Notes: generated from the sequence alone by a model not told the origin. DNA of 44,352 nt from Paracoccus sp. (in: a-proteobacteria) (GCF_030536915.1 NZ_JAUNPC010000001.1:90243-134594); one strand, 5' to 3'. Positions 1 to 9,036 are shown, numbered from the stretch's first letter. Program-made: numbers and translations.

Positions 1-85
1 TGGGGGCGCCGCGCCAGGGCCCGTTTCTCCCCGGGGGTCCACTAAGGGGGGGGTCGGCCCGCCCCCCCCCCCCCCCGCCGGCCCC
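1..85. other. Low-quality contig edge with C homopolymer
   Basis: A run of C's at about 61-76, set in short GC-rich low-complexity sequence, interrupts an otherwise good glycosyltransferase reading frame. The opposite end of the window carries a similar G/C homopolymer run. This looks like assembly or sequencing noise at a contig end rather than biology. Nothing left of about position 85 should be interpreted. Confidence 0.7.
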
Positions 86-431
86 GCGCCAGCTTGTCGG
101 CATGCCAGACATCATCCTGATCGGCCAAGGCGACAAAGCCCGGTTCCTCGGGCAATCCCGCCAGCAGCCCCAGGAAATTGCCCGCCGCGCCTTTTCCCGG
201 ACCTGTCCTGACGGTGACGCGCCCGTCCCATTCCCTGGTAAAGGCCTGTAGGATCTTCAGGCCCGCGTCGGTCGAGCCGTCGTCGCCGACCACCAGCCGC
301 CACCGGACCTGCTGGGCCGCGATGCTGTCAAGCTGTTCCCGCAGGAACCGCTCGCCCTGGTAAAGCGCCATCAGCACCGTGACGGGCGGTCGGGGATCGG
401 GCGCCTCCGGTTCTGGCAGACCGCGCGGCAC
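42..431 (-). CDS. Glycosyltransferase family 2, 3'-truncated at contig edge
   Basis: N-terminal part of a GT-A fold family-2 glycosyltransferase, which would transfer a sugar from a nucleotide-sugar donor during surface polysaccharide synthesis. Seen: an opening VTVLMALYQGERFLREQLDS, the donor-site motif GDDGSTD, and ADQDDVW, the DxD-type metal/nucleotide site of rhamnosyltransferase-like members. The start is a GTG at 429-431, three bases after the stop of the MFS gene, so the two are probably co-transcribed. After DKLAR the predicted residues turn into Gly/Arg/Pro low complexity encoded by the homopolymer at the contig edge. That tail and stop are artefacts, and only residues 1 to about 113 are real. 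The acceptor is unknown. Confidence 0.75.
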   Translation of the reverse strand: MPRGLPEPEAPDPRPPVTVLMALYQGERFLREQLDSIAAQQVRWRLVVGDDGSTDAGLKILQAFTREWDGRVTVRTGPGKGAAGNFLGLLAGLPEEPGFVALADQDDVWHADKLARGRRGGGGAGRPPP

Positions 432-434
432 GTC

Positions 435-1685
435 TCAGGCCGGGGCGGCCGCAAGCCCGCGAGACGGCGCCTCGCGCACCGGCAGGTGGATCAGCGCCGA
501 AAAGGCCCCGACGCCCACGCCGACCCACCAGACCATCGTGTAGTCGCCATGGATGTCGTAAAGCCGCCCGCCCAGCCAGACGCCCAGGAAGGACCCGATC
601 TGGTGGGACAGGAAGACGAAGCCGTAAAGCGTCCCCATGTAGCGCAGCCCGTAGATATGGGCGACCAGCCCCGAGGTCAGCGGCACCGTCGCCAGCCACA
701 GCGCCCCCATCGACAGCGAGAAGAACACCACCGTGGGCGGCGTGATCGGCGTCAGGATGAACCAGGCCGAGATCACCGTCCGCAGCGCGTAGATCCCGGC
801 CAGCAGATACTTGCGGGTGTATTTCTTCCCCAGCCATCCCGCCATGATCGAGCCGCCGATATTGGCCAAGCCGATCAGCGAGATCGCGATGGCCCCCAAG
901 GCCGAGGTCGTGGTGATCCCCAGCGCGGCCAGCCCGCCGTCGGGCGCGATGGGACCGCACATCTCGGTGATCATGGCCGGGAAATGCGCGGTGATGAAGC
1001 CGAGCTGGTAGCCGCAGGAAAAGAAGCCCACGAAGATCATCAGGTAGCTCGGGTCGGTGAAGGCGCGGCGCAGGACCGTGCCCATGCCTTCTTCCAGTTC
1101 GTGACGCGGCGCAGGCCGGCTGTTGCCCAGCATCGGCAGGAACAGCAGCACCGACAGGATCAGCACGGCGAAGACCATGAAGACCTGCTGCCATGGCATG
1201 ACGGCCAGCAGCCCCTCGGCCAGGGGCGCGCCGATGACCTGCCCGGCGGACCCCGCGGCGGTGGCGATTCCCAGCGCGAGGCTGCGGTTCTCGTCGCTTG
1301 CCGCGCGGCCGATCACCGCCAGCACCACGCCAAAGCCGGTTCCGGCAATGCCGAAGCCGACGGCGATTTCCCACATCTGCATGGCTTCGGGCGTGGTCGC
1401 CATCGCCGTCATCAGCAGCCCCAGCGAATAAAGGACCGCGCCGAGGATGATCGCCAGCCGGTCTCCCCAGCGTTCCGCCAAGGCCCCGAACAGCGGCTGG
1501 CCGAAGCCCCAGGCGAGGTTCTGGATGGCAATCGCCATGCTGAACTCGGCCCGCGGCCAGCCGAAGGTCTCGGCCACGGGGATCTGGAAGACGCCGAAGC
1601 TGGCCCTGAGCGCGAAGTTGATCATCAGGATCATGCAGCCGCCGATCAGGATCGGGGTGAACAGGCGGGACTGGCTGGGGGACAT
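435..1685 (-). CDS. Major facilitator superfamily transporter
   Basis: A 416-residue inner-membrane protein with the MFS layout of two six-helix halves. Hydrophobic segments are dense throughout, and the conserved loop after helix 2 is seen as FGALAERWGDR. The fold resembles the monocarboxylate/oxalate-formate antiporter branch, but the substrate cannot be read from sequence. The ATG at 1683-1685 is chosen because AAGGAG lies just upstream; an in-frame start 18 codons earlier has no such site. It lies 63 bases after the flavoprotein gene and 3 bases before the glycosyltransferase, at the distal end of the leuS transcription unit. Confidence 0.85.
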   Translation of the reverse strand: MSPSQSRLFTPILIGGCMILMINFALRASFGVFQIPVAETFGWPRAEFSMAIAIQNLAWGFGQPLFGALAERWGDRLAIILGAVLYSLGLLMTAMATTPEAMQMWEIAVGFGIAGTGFGVVLAVIGRAASDENRSLALGIATAAGSAGQVIGAPLAEGLLAVMPWQQVFMVFAVLILSVLLFLPMLGNSRPAPRHELEEGMGTVLRRAFTDPSYLMIFVGFFSCGYQLGFITAHFPAMITEMCGPIAPDGGLAALGITTTSALGAIAISLIGLANIGGSIMAGWLGKKYTRKYLLAGIYALRTVISAWFILTPITPPTVVFFSLSMGALWLATVPLTSGLVAHIYGLRYMGTLYGFVFLSHQIGSFLGVWLGGRLYDIHGDYTMVWWVGVGVGAFSALIHLPVREAPSRGLAAAPA

Positions 1686-1748
1686 GGGGGACGCTCCTTC
1701 CGGATGGCGCAGATGACTACGGGCAGGGGCAGCCGTCAATGGACCGGC

Positions 1749-2981
1749 TCAGGCCCTCTGCCGAAGGTGGCGGGCGGCGGCAAGCCCCGCATGGCGGCCG
1801 GTGGCGAGGCAGGCCGTCAGCAGGTAGCCGCCGGTCGGCGCCTCCCAGTCCAGCATCTCTCCGGCGGCGAAGATCCCGGGCAGCGCCCGCAGTTCAAGCC
1901 CGTCCGTCAGTGCCTCGGCCTTGATCCCGCCCGCCGAGGAGATTGCGCGCTCAAGCCCCATCGGCCCTGCATGGCGCAGCGGCAGCGCCTTGATCCGGGC
2001 CGCGAGCGTCGCCGCATCCGCGGGCAGCGGCTTCCCCCATTCCATCAGCAGCGCCACCTTGACCGGATCGCGCAGGACGCGGCGCAGCCAGTTCCCGACC
2101 GACAGCCTGCCGCGCGGACGGGCCAGCCGCGCGGCCAGCACCTCGGGGCCAAGATCGGGCATCAGGTCGATCTCGCCCGCCGCCCCGTCGCGCAGCGCGG
2201 CCGAGATTTCGTAGATCGCGCCGCCCTCGATTCCCGCGCGGGTGATGACCCACTCGCCTCGGCTCTCCAGCGTGCCCGCCGACAGCCGCGTGCCCTTGAC
2301 CGCAGCGCCCTGCAGCGGCGCCATCACCGGCGACCAGTCCACGCGGAACCCCATGTTCGCGGGCCGGAACGGCGCCACCGCCACCCCGGCGTCGCGCAGC
2401 CACGGCACCCAGGCCGCGTCAGAGCCCAGCCGCGGCCAGCTTGCGCCTCCCAGGGCCAGGACCGTCACCCCCGCGCGGATGGTGCGCGGTCCCTCCGGCG
2501 TGTCGAAGGCCAGTCCACCCCTGAACCCCGTCCATCTCCAGCGCGTCCGCAGGGTCACGTCCCGCCCGTTCAGCCGCGCCAGCCAGGCCCGCAGCAGCGG
2601 CGAGGCCTTCATGCGGACCGGGAACACCCGCCCGGTCGAGCCGGTGAATAGTTCCACCCCCAGCCCGCGCGCCCATTCCATGACCTCGGCGGGACCGAAC
2701 TCCGCCACGATCGCCCGCAGTTCTTCTTCGCCGAAATATCCCGGGGGAGTGTCCCGCAGGGACGCGGGGGCAGCGCCCCCCTGCAGCCGCGCCGCGAATA
2801 CCCCGGCAGCTTCGTCCCTTGTCAGGTTCAGCCCCGATTTCCCCGCCATCAGGAACTTGCGCGCGGGCGAGGGCATCGCCTCGGCGATCACCACCGGGTG
2901 CCCGGCGGCGGACAGCATCTCGGCCGCCATCAGCCCGGCAGGCCCCGCGCCGATCACCAGCGCCGGAACCTCCTCGATCAC
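1749..2981 (-). CDS. HI0933-family NAD(P)/FAD-dependent flavoprotein
   Basis: A 410-residue flavoprotein of the HI0933-like family (PP_4765-type branch), whose members are putative oxidoreductases of unassigned substrate. Seen: the dinucleotide-binding GAGPAGLMAAE at residues 11-21, the family hallmark GKSGLNLT at 48-55, TGSTGRVFP in the middle, and a C-terminal FAD-contact region with FAAGEMLDWEAPTGGY. The start overlaps the holA stop as ATGA. Residues of about 66-83 (LQGGAAPASLRDTPPGYF) are encoded by a palindromic repeat at 2732-2780. They look like an in-frame insertion between GLNLTRDE and EFGPAEV, which I recall as closer together in homologues. The frame stays open through the insert, so the gene is probably functional. 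Confidence 0.88.
   Translation of the reverse strand: MIEEVPALVIGAGPAGLMAAEMLSAAGHPVVIAEAMPSPARKFLMAGKSGLNLTRDEAAGVFAARLQGGAAPASLRDTPPGYFGEEELRAIVAEFGPAEVMEWARGLGVELFTGSTGRVFPVRMKASPLLRAWLARLNGRDVTLRTRWRWTGFRGGLAFDTPEGPRTIRAGVTVLALGGASWPRLGSDAAWVPWLRDAGVAVAPFRPANMGFRVDWSPVMAPLQGAAVKGTRLSAGTLESRGEWVITRAGIEGGAIYEISAALRDGAAGEIDLMPDLGPEVLAARLARPRGRLSVGNWLRRVLRDPVKVALLMEWGKPLPADAATLAARIKALPLRHAGPMGLERAISSAGGIKAEALTDGLELRALPGIFAAGEMLDWEAPTGGYLLTACLATGRHAGLAAARHLRQRA
2732..2780. repeat. Two-hairpin palindromic element inside a CDS
   Basis: On the plus strand the element reads CGAAATATCCCGGGGG. It is followed by a small hairpin (GTCCC at 2751-2755 pairing with GGGAC at 2759-2763, loop GCA). A second hairpin follows (GGGGGC at 2766-2771 pairing with GCCCCC at 2775-2780, loop AGC). 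The same architecture, an AAATATCC head with a G-run and then two hairpins, recurs at 44201-44266 in intergenic DNA. The copy here lies wholly inside the flavoprotein gene. Confidence 0.65.
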
Positions 2982-4006
2982 CGCCGTCCCCGCGGCATCA
3001 TCGCCAGCCGGATCAGCGCCCGTTCCATCACCGCCATGGCTGGCGCGCGAGAGGACGAGCGCAGCACCAGGTCCGTGTCGATCAGGTGGTGCAGGGCATC
3101 CTCCAGCGCGCGCATCCCCCAGGACTGCGCCTGCCGTGCCATCCGGTCGCGGCGCGGCCCGAAGACCGGCGGGCGAAGCCGCCCGATGCCCGCCGCCACC
3201 CCGCCGGGGTCCGAGGCCGCCGCATGCAGGGTCCGGAAATGCCGCAGGGCCGCGATGCAGATCGTGACCGGCAGGATGCCCTGCGTCTCGACCCGCCGCA
3301 TCAGCGCCGCCATGCTGTCCGAGCGGCCCTCGGCCACCGCCTCGACCAGTTCGTCCACGTCGGCCTCGACCGTTGCCGGGGCCAGCGCCGCGATCTCGTC
3401 GGGCGTCAGCGGGCTGTCGTCGCCGTGCTTGTAAAGCCCGATCTTCTCGACCGTCTGGCGGAAGTCTCCGGGATCAAGCGCGCGGGCCAGCGCCGTCAGG
3501 TTGCGCATCGCGGCCGGAGGCACGGCGCGCAGGCCCGCATCAGCCAGCCAGCGCGCGATCTCCTCCTCGCCCGGCGGGTCGTCGTAGATGGGGGCAGTCA
3601 CGGCCGCCCTGTGGGGTTCGAAGAGCTTGCGCAGCGCCGAGGTCTTGCCCAACCCCCCCGCCGTCACCACGATCACGGCGTCGCCATGCGCCCAGGCCTC
3701 CAGCGCGGCGGCGATGGCGGGGGCGGCGGTGTCGTTCGCCTCCTCGACCAGCACCACGCGGGGGCCGGGGAAGAAGCCCACCGCCTTGATCTCGTCCAGC
3801 AGCATGGCCGCGTCCTTGCGCAGGTCGGCCCCCGCAAGGCGGGTCAGGCGCATCTCAGCCTCGGCGTCGGGGCCGGTCAGGGCGGCCACCGCCTCGGCCC
3901 GCTTCAGCGCCACGCGCACGGCGTCCTGGCCGTAGATCAGCAGTGCGGGCCGGGTCGGATCGGGGCGCGCGAGATAGCGCGCGATCTCGGCACCCTTGAG
4001 GATCAT
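2978..4006 (-). CDS. holA: DNA polymerase III subunit delta
   Basis: A 342-residue delta subunit of the clamp-loader complex, which opens the beta sliding clamp and loads it on primed DNA. The family order is visible: an N-terminal segment with LLIYGQDAVRVALKRAE, the beta-strand run PRVVLVEEAND, the middle VIVVTAGGLGKTSALRKLFE, and a helical C-terminal collar domain with MRRVETQGILPVTICIAALRHF. The length is normal for the family. The start overlaps the lptE stop as ATGA, and the stop overlaps the flavoprotein start the same way, which indicates translational coupling. The lptE-holA order is widely conserved in proteobacteria and supports the call. Confidence 0.93.
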   Translation of the reverse strand: MILKGAEIARYLARPDPTRPALLIYGQDAVRVALKRAEAVAALTGPDAEAEMRLTRLAGADLRKDAAMLLDEIKAVGFFPGPRVVLVEEANDTAAPAIAAALEAWAHGDAVIVVTAGGLGKTSALRKLFEPHRAAVTAPIYDDPPGEEEIARWLADAGLRAVPPAAMRNLTALARALDPGDFRQTVEKIGLYKHGDDSPLTPDEIAALAPATVEADVDELVEAVAEGRSDSMAALMRRVETQGILPVTICIAALRHFRTLHAAASDPGGVAAGIGRLRPPVFGPRRDRMARQAQSWGMRALEDALHHLIDTDLVLRSSSRAPAMAVMERALIRLAMMPRGRR

Positions 4007-4482
4007 CGGGCCGCAGGCACCGTCGCCAGCAGCCGCGTCACCACCTGGTCGGCCAGCATCACCGCCAGCCGGTTCCGCGCGTCCTGTTCTGCCGCGTTGG
4101 TCGCGATCACCGTGCCCACGGTCGAGTGGCTGGAGAAATTGCTGACTTCGCCCTGCGCCACCACCGCGCCGGTCGCGCTGTCGGTCAGGGCATAGGCGGC
4201 GGTGCCGTTCAGTGAATAGCGCGTCGTCACCTCGTCCGGCGTGATCGCCTGCGACACGGTCGCAATCCGCAGCGCATAGGCAAGCTCATAGCGCGCAGCC
4301 TCTTCGGGGCCGAGCCGTTCGGTCAGCCGGCGCAGGAAGGCATAGTCGTCGGCGGTCTGCGGATCGGCGACGCGGACCTGACCCTGCAGCCGGGTGCCTG
4401 CGCCGCCCGGTCCATAGACCGGCTCGAACCCGCAGGCGGCCAGCGCGAGGACAGCGGTCAGCGCGAGCCTACGCGACCACAT
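4003..4482 (-). CDS. lptE: LPS-assembly lipoprotein LptE
   Basis: A 159-residue outer-membrane lipoprotein that plugs the LptD barrel and delivers lipopolysaccharide to the cell surface. Seen: a lipoprotein signal peptide with lipobox LAAC (Cys17), then GFEPVYG, typical of alphaproteobacterial LptE. Its position between leuS and holA is the classical one. The start lies 14 bases inside the 3' end of leuS, and the stop overlaps the holA start. The sequence family is poorly conserved, so context carries much of the call. Confidence 0.9.
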   Translation of the reverse strand: MWSRRLALTAVLALAACGFEPVYGPGGAGTRLQGQVRVADPQTADDYAFLRRLTERLGPEEAARYELAYALRIATVSQAITPDEVTTRYSLNGTAAYALTDSATGAVVAQGEVSNFSSHSTVGTVIATNAAEQDARNRLAVMLADQVVTRLLATVPAAR

Positions 4483-7093
4483 TGACGATCCGCCCCGGCA
4501 CGACGATCAGCTTCCTCGGCGGCTGGCCGTTCAGGAACTTCTGCACGGTCTCGTCGGCCAGCACGGCCTGCTCGACCTCGGCCTGTCCCATGTCGGCGGG
4601 CACGGTGATCTCGCCCCGCCGCTTGCCGTTGATCTGGATCGGCAGCGTGACCGAGGCGCTTTGCAGCAGCGTCGGGTCCGCCTCGGGCCAGGGCGCATCG
4701 ACCAGCAGCCCCTGACCGCCCGCTAAGGCCCAGACATCCTCGGCCAGATGCGGGACCATCGGCCCCATCAGGGCGGCCATGATCCGCAGGACGACGCGGC
4801 GCGGCTCGCCCGAGGCCTGCGACTTGGACACGGCGTTCGCGAGTTCATAGACCTTGGCCACGGCCTTGTTGAAGGCAAAGCTCTCGATCGAGCGCGTCAC
4901 CTCGTCGATGGCGCGATGGGCGGCGCGCAGCAGGTCCGGGTCCTCGCGGTCGTCAGTGCCCTTGTCCTCGGCCAGCCGGTGGACGCGGGCGAGGAACTTC
5001 GCGGCCGCCTCGGCCCCGGCCGAGGTCCATTCCACGTCCCGCTCTGGCGGGCTGTCTGACAGCATGAACCAGCGCGCGGTGTCGGCGCCGAAGCTTTGAA
5101 CGATGTTCACCGGGTCCACGACGTTCTTCTTGGACTTGGACATCTTGGCCGAGGGGATGACCTCAACAGGTATATCCGAACCTTTCAGATATACGCTGCC
5201 GTCACGATGTTCGACTTGCTCTGGAAAGTAGTAGATTGGCCAATGAACAGCTTTAGCGTTTGGATGATCCACGAGGATTGTTCCTCTGGATTCCCAATCC
5301 ATTTCGCTTAGAGCAAATTTTTCTGTGATCCTATAGATTTCGTGCGTCACCATCCCTTGCGTGAACAGCGCGTCGAACGGCTCCTTCGCCGTGTCCGGCA
5401 GGTGCCCCGTCTTCACCATCGCTCGGGCGAAGAAGCGGGAGTAGAGCAGGTGCAGGATCGCGTGCTCGATGCCGCCGATATACTGGTCCACGTTCATCCA
5501 GTAATCGGCATCCTCGCGCACCGTGGGCGTCGCCGCATGGGGCGCGGTGAAGCGAGCGTAATACCAGGACGAATCGACGAAGGTATCCATCGTGTCCGTC
5601 TCGCGCCGGGCAGCGGTGCCACATTTCGGGCAGGTCGCCTGCCGCCAGGTCGGGTGACGGTCCAGCGGGTTGCCCGGCACGTCGAAGCTGACGTCGCGCG
5701 GCAGCAGGATCGGCAGGTTCTCCTTGGCCTCGGGGACCGTGCCGCAGACCGCGCAATGGACGACCGGGATCGGGCAGCCCCAGTAGCGCTGGCGCGAGAT
5801 GCCCCAGTCGCGCAGGCGGTATTTCGTGACGCCCTCGCCATAGCCCTGCGCCTCGGCATGAGCGATGGCGGCGTCCACGGCGGCCTCTCCGGTCTGGTCG
5901 CGGTTGCCCGAGAAGCCGCGCACATAGGTCACGGTCTCGGATTTCAGCGGGACGTAAGGCTCGTCCGCGACCAGAGCATCCGCCTCGGCCTCGGTCATGC
6001 CGGGCTTGCCGAAGGTGGCGCGGATCGGCAGCCCGTATTTGCAGGCAAAATCATGGTCCCGCTGGTCATGCGCGGGCGAGCCGAAGATCGCCCCGGTGCC
6101 GTAATCCATCAGCACGAAGTTCGCGATCCAGACCGGCAGTTCCCAGTCCGGGTCCAGCGGATGGCGGACGCGGATGCCCGTGTCGATGCCCAGCTTCTCG
6201 GCCTTTTCCAGCGCCTCCTCGCTGGTTCCGATCTTGCGGGCCTCGGCTGCGAAGGCATCCAGTCGCTCGTCCTTGGCCTCCAACGCCTTCGCCAGCGGAT
6301 GATCCGGCGACAAGGCCACGAAACTCGCCCCCAGCAGCGTGTCGGGGCGGGTGGTGTAGACCTCGATCCGGTCGAAGCCCTCGGGCGCGTTCACCGTGTC
6401 GAAGCGGAACTGCAACCCGCGCGACCGCCCGATCCAGTTGGCCTGCATCAGCCGGACCTTCTCCGGCCAGCCCTTCAGGGTGTCGAGGGCCGAAAGCAGT
6501 TCCTCGGAATAATCCGAGATGCGGAAGAACCATTGCGTCAGCTCCCGCCGCTCGACGGGCGCGTTCGAGCGCCAGCCCTTGCCGTCGATGACCTGCTCGT
6601 TGGCCAGCACCGTCATGTCGACCGGGTCCCAGTTGACCACGGCGTTCTTGCGGTAGATCAGCCCGGCGTCGAGGAAATCCAGGAACAGCGCCTGCTGCTG
6701 GGCCACGTAATCGTCGTCGCAGGTGGCGAACTCGCGGCTCCAGTCGATGGACAGGCCCAGCGGCTTCAACTGCTTCTTCATCGTGGCGATGTTGGCATAG
6801 GTCCAGTCACGCGGATGGCCGCCCTGTTCCATCGCGGCGTTCTCGGCCGGCATCCCGAATGCGTCCCAGCCCATCGGATGCAGTACGCTGAAGCCCCGAG
6901 CGCGTTTATACCGCGCCACCACGTCGCCCATCGTGTAGTTGCGGACATGGCCCATGTGGATGCGCCCGGAAGGATAGGGGAACATCTCCAGCACGTAATA
7001 CTTGGGCCGCTCGTCCCGGACGGCGCGGAAGCTGCCGGCCTTCTCCCACGCCTCTTGCCAGCGCTTTTCGCTATGGGCGGGATCATAGGACAT
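4469..7093 (-). CDS. leuS: Leucyl-tRNA synthetase
   Basis: An 874-residue class I aminoacyl-tRNA synthetase that charges tRNA-Leu. Seen: the HIGH motif as HMGH (46-49), a CP1 editing domain with [10 protein letters not shown] and the late Asp of [12 protein letters not shown], a zinc-type knob with CAVC and CPKC, the KMSKS loop (650-654), an anticodon-binding helical domain, and a C-terminal tail ending in [17 protein letters not shown]. Length is normal. The segment of about residues 585-644, just before KMSKS, is the leucine-specific domain. It is encoded by DNA far poorer in GC than the rest (see 5163-5341). The reading frame is intact and all catalytic motifs are present, so the enzyme should work. 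It lies 65 bases after the DUF3576 gene and overlaps lptE. Confidence 0.97.
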   Translation of the reverse strand: MSYDPAHSEKRWQEAWEKAGSFRAVRDERPKYYVLEMFPYPSGRIHMGHVRNYTMGDVVARYKRARGFSVLHPMGWDAFGMPAENAAMEQGGHPRDWTYANIATMKKQLKPLGLSIDWSREFATCDDDYVAQQQALFLDFLDAGLIYRKNAVVNWDPVDMTVLANEQVIDGKGWRSNAPVERRELTQWFFRISDYSEELLSALDTLKGWPEKVRLMQANWIGRSRGLQFRFDTVNAPEGFDRIEVYTTRPDTLLGASFVALSPDHPLAKALEAKDERLDAFAAEARKIGTSEEALEKAEKLGIDTGIRVRHPLDPDWELPVWIANFVLMDYGTGAIFGSPAHDQRDHDFACKYGLPIRATFGKPGMTEAEADALVADEPYVPLKSETVTYVRGFSGNRDQTGEAAVDAAIAHAEAQGYGEGVTKYRLRDWGISRQRYWGCPIPVVHCAVCGTVPEAKENLPILLPRDVSFDVPGNPLDRHPTWRQATCPKCGTAARRETDTMDTFVDSSWYYARFTAPHAATPTVREDADYWMNVDQYIGGIEHAILHLLYSRFFARAMVKTGHLPDTAKEPFDALFTQGMVTHEIYRITEKFALSEMDWESRGTILVDHPNAKAVHWPIYYFPEQVEHRDGSVYLKGSDIPVEVIPSAKMSKSKKNVVDPVNIVQSFGADTARWFMLSDSPPERDVEWTSAGAEAAAKFLARVHRLAEDKGTDDREDPDLLRAAHRAIDEVTRSIESFAFNKAVAKVYELANAVSKSQASGEPRRVVLRIMAALMGPMVPHLAEDVWALAGGQGLLVDAPWPEADPTLLQSASVTLPIQINGKRRGEITVPADMGQAEVEQAVLADETVQKFLNGQPPRKLIVVPGRIVNVVA
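5163..5341 (-). other. Low-GC patch encoding the LeuRS leucine-specific domain
   Basis: A hand count gives 78 G/C in 5161-5340 (43%), falling to 22 of 60 in 5281-5340. Neighbouring 60-base lines are 57-67%. The patch uses codons almost absent nearby, such as AGA, AGG, ATA and CTA. It encodes about LeuRS residues 585-644, from HEIYRITEK to SDIPVEV, and stops just before AKMSKSKK. This matches the leucine-specific insertion of bacterial LeuRS. The frame is intact on both sides. Inferred: a segmental replacement or insertion from a lower-GC donor. Confidence 0.8.
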
Positions 7094-7158
7094 GGCGGGA
7101 CTCCGGGCGGTGAAATGCCCGGCGGGTTTAGCCCTGCGGCCCCGTCAGGTCCAGCGGC

Positions 7159-7632
7159 TTACAACTGCCCGTCGCGCACCCGAAGCTGGCGGGCGCGGGT
7201 CAGGATCGCGTCCTCGACCGCGCGCACCGTGTCGGGCGCGACGGCCGCGCCGCCCGCGCCCTGCAGCGCGACCTTGAGGCTGCGCGCGTCCAGCGCCGGG
7301 TCCGACACCTTGATCGTCGCGCGATAGGCCCGGCCCCCGCCCGGAGGCGTGCCGTAGCCCGTGACGATCACCCCGGTGAAAGGGTCGATGGACTGGATCG
7401 GCAGGAAGTTCAGCACCTCGAGGCTCGCGTTCCACAGATAGCGGTTCACGGCGACGGCCGTGTTGGTGTCGGTGCGGTTGCCGAACACGTCCCAGATCGT
7501 GTTGGTCTCGTTGCGCATGTCGGGCTCGACGGGAGCCGCTGTCCGGGCCCGGTTTCCCCCGCCCCCACAGGCGGCAAGCGCGGCGCAAAGCGTGATCGCG
7601 GTCGCCAGCGTCGCGGCGCGTGCGGTCTTCAT
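7159..7632 (-). CDS. DUF3576 lipoprotein
   Basis: A 157-residue predicted lipoprotein of the alphaproteobacterial DUF3576 family. Seen: a signal peptide ending in lipobox LAAC (Cys22), then NTIWDVFGNRTDTNTAVAVNRYLW, a Leu/Phe-rich strand region LEVLNFLPIQSIDPFTGVIVTGYG, and a C-terminal helix VRAVEDAILTRARQLR. The start at 7630-7632 is chosen because it directly precedes the signal peptide; the frame stays open upstream but codes for no signal. It is the first gene of the leuS transcription unit and is normally found upstream of leuS in this order. The molecular function is unknown; a role in envelope assembly alongside LptE is only inferred. Confidence 0.85.
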   Translation of the reverse strand: MKTARAATLATAITLCAALAACGGGGNRARTAAPVEPDMRNETNTIWDVFGNRTDTNTAVAVNRYLWNASLEVLNFLPIQSIDPFTGVIVTGYGTPPGGGRAYRATIKVSDPALDARSLKVALQGAGGAAVAPDTVRAVEDAILTRARQLRVRDGQL

Positions 7633-7900
7633 GGGCGTCCCCCGTTCCTCGGCTTGGCCCTGCTTTAGCGCGGATCGTGGCGTTGCCACAAGCCGCCAGC
7701 TTCGCGGGTCCGCAGGCCCTTGGGCGGCACCCTGTCCTTTCCGGCAGGAAGACTGTGGCCGGGGTGCATCACAGCCGTGCCGAAAAGCCTCGGAAGGGGG
7801 TAAGTCGTTGCATCGCAAGGGTGGAAGGGGGAACAAGATGCTCACACCCAGGGTGGTTCATGCCGCCTTGGGGACGAATGAGACAAGAGGGAACGGAATC

Positions 7901-8953
7901 ATGAAAAAGGCTCTTCTCGCCACGACCGCAGTGATGCTGTCCGCTGGCGTCGCGGCTGCCGACGTGACGATCTCGGGCTACGGCCGGACCGGCGTGATCT
8001 ATTACGAAGACGGTATCCAGACGGTCGGCAACAATGACTCGCAGGTCATCTCGCGCCTGCGGATGAACCTCGACGCGACGACCGAAACCGACGGCGGCAT
8101 CGAGTTCGGCGGCCGCCTGCGGCTGCAGTGGGACCAGGGCAACAGCGCGCGCGGCGAAAACGCCTCGACCAACGCCGGCAAGCTGTGGGTCACCACCCAG
8201 GGCCTGACCGTCGAGATCGGCAACGTCGACACCGCGATGGACAGCGTCGGCCTGGTCTATGCGTCGGAACTCGGCTATACCGACCGCTCGGTCGGCGGCA
8301 ACCCGCTGGGCTCCTTCTTCGCCTATGAAAGCTCGCCCTATGCCGACGATGACCGGCTGGGGATCGGCCTGCGCTATTCCTTCGATGCCCTGACGGTCCG
8401 CGCGTCCTATGTCGACCCGAGCCAGTCGGGCGCCTTGGAAGCCACCGACGGGATCGATCCGGAAACCGGCCTTCCGGTGGAACTGAACCAGAAGGAAGAG
8501 TTCAGCATCGGCGCCGACTACAAGTGGAACGATCGCCTGGAACTGTCGGCTGCCGCGTCGATGAACGCCGCCGGCTGGGACGATCACGACGTCTTCTTCG
8601 TCGGCGCCCGCTATGCGGTCATGGAAAACGCCCGCATCGGCCTGAACTTCTATGACAACGGCGACGTCGGCAGCATCATCGGCACCGACTCCAGCGATGC
8701 GGACTTCGTGAACGTCATCGACGACCTGGGCAACACCGTCACCCTGTATGGCGACTACACCCTGGCCGACGGGCTGACCAACATCGAAGCCTATGTCGCC
8801 AACAACGACGGCGACTGGTCGCAGAAGGAAACCGATATCGCTCTGGGTATCGGCGTCAACTACGACCTCGGCGGTGCCCGCCTGGGCGCGTCGCTGCAGC
8901 GCGACTATCAGGAGCGCGTGTCCGCCGACATGGGCGTCCGCTTCAACTTCTGA
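7901..8953 (+). CDS. Outer-membrane porin (Porin_4 type)
   Basis: A 350-residue trimeric-type porin of the Rhodobacter/Paracoccus kind, a general diffusion channel in the outer membrane. Seen: a signal peptide MKKALLATTAVMLSAGVAAA, mature start DVTISGYGRTGV, alternating amphipathic strands throughout, an acidic Ca-binding-like composition, and a C-terminal strand ending in Phe (MGVRFNF), the outer-membrane insertion signal. The ATG at 7901 follows a GGGAACGG ribosome site. The 268 bases separating it from the divergent DUF3576 gene must hold both promoters, but I could not pick convincing -35/-10 boxes. A strong terminator follows. Confidence 0.93.
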   Translation: MKKALLATTAVMLSAGVAAADVTISGYGRTGVIYYEDGIQTVGNNDSQVISRLRMNLDATTETDGGIEFGGRLRLQWDQGNSARGENASTNAGKLWVTTQGLTVEIGNVDTAMDSVGLVYASELGYTDRSVGGNPLGSFFAYESSPYADDDRLGIGLRYSFDALTVRASYVDPSQSGALEATDGIDPETGLPVELNQKEEFSIGADYKWNDRLELSAAASMNAAGWDDHDVFFVGARYAVMENARIGLNFYDNGDVGSIIGTDSSDADFVNVIDDLGNTVTLYGDYTLADGLTNIEAYVANNDGDWSQKETDIALGIGVNYDLGGARLGASLQRDYQERVSADMGVRFNF

Positions 8954-8974
8954 TCCGCCTGCGGATCGAACCGG

Positions 8975-9002
8975 AAAGAGCGGGCCTTGCGCCCGCTCTT
9001 TT
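8975..9002 (+). terminator. Intrinsic terminator after porin
   Basis: A perfect 11-bp stem AAAGAGCGGGC (8975-8985) pairs with GCCCGCTCTTT (8991-9001) across a 5-base loop and ends in TTTT. It lies 21 bases after the porin stop, as expected for a highly expressed single-gene transcript. Confidence 0.9.
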
Positions 9003-9036
9003 CATTTGCGACCCCCGGATCGCAGGAGGGACGGTG

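Noticed and set aside
486..2651. A 721-codon plus-strand frame opposite the MFS and flavoprotein genes
   Set aside because: It spans two well-supported genes on the other strand and has shadow-like Arg/His/Gln-rich composition.
5163..5341. Low-GC patch as an insertion sequence or promoter island
   Set aside because: It has no inverted repeats or transposase and stays in frame with leuS on both sides, encoding a recognised LeuRS domain.
5342..7327. A 661-codon plus-strand frame opposite leuS
   Set aside because: Antisense shadow of leuS with low-complexity composition; it ends where the low-GC patch begins only because that patch has more stop codons.
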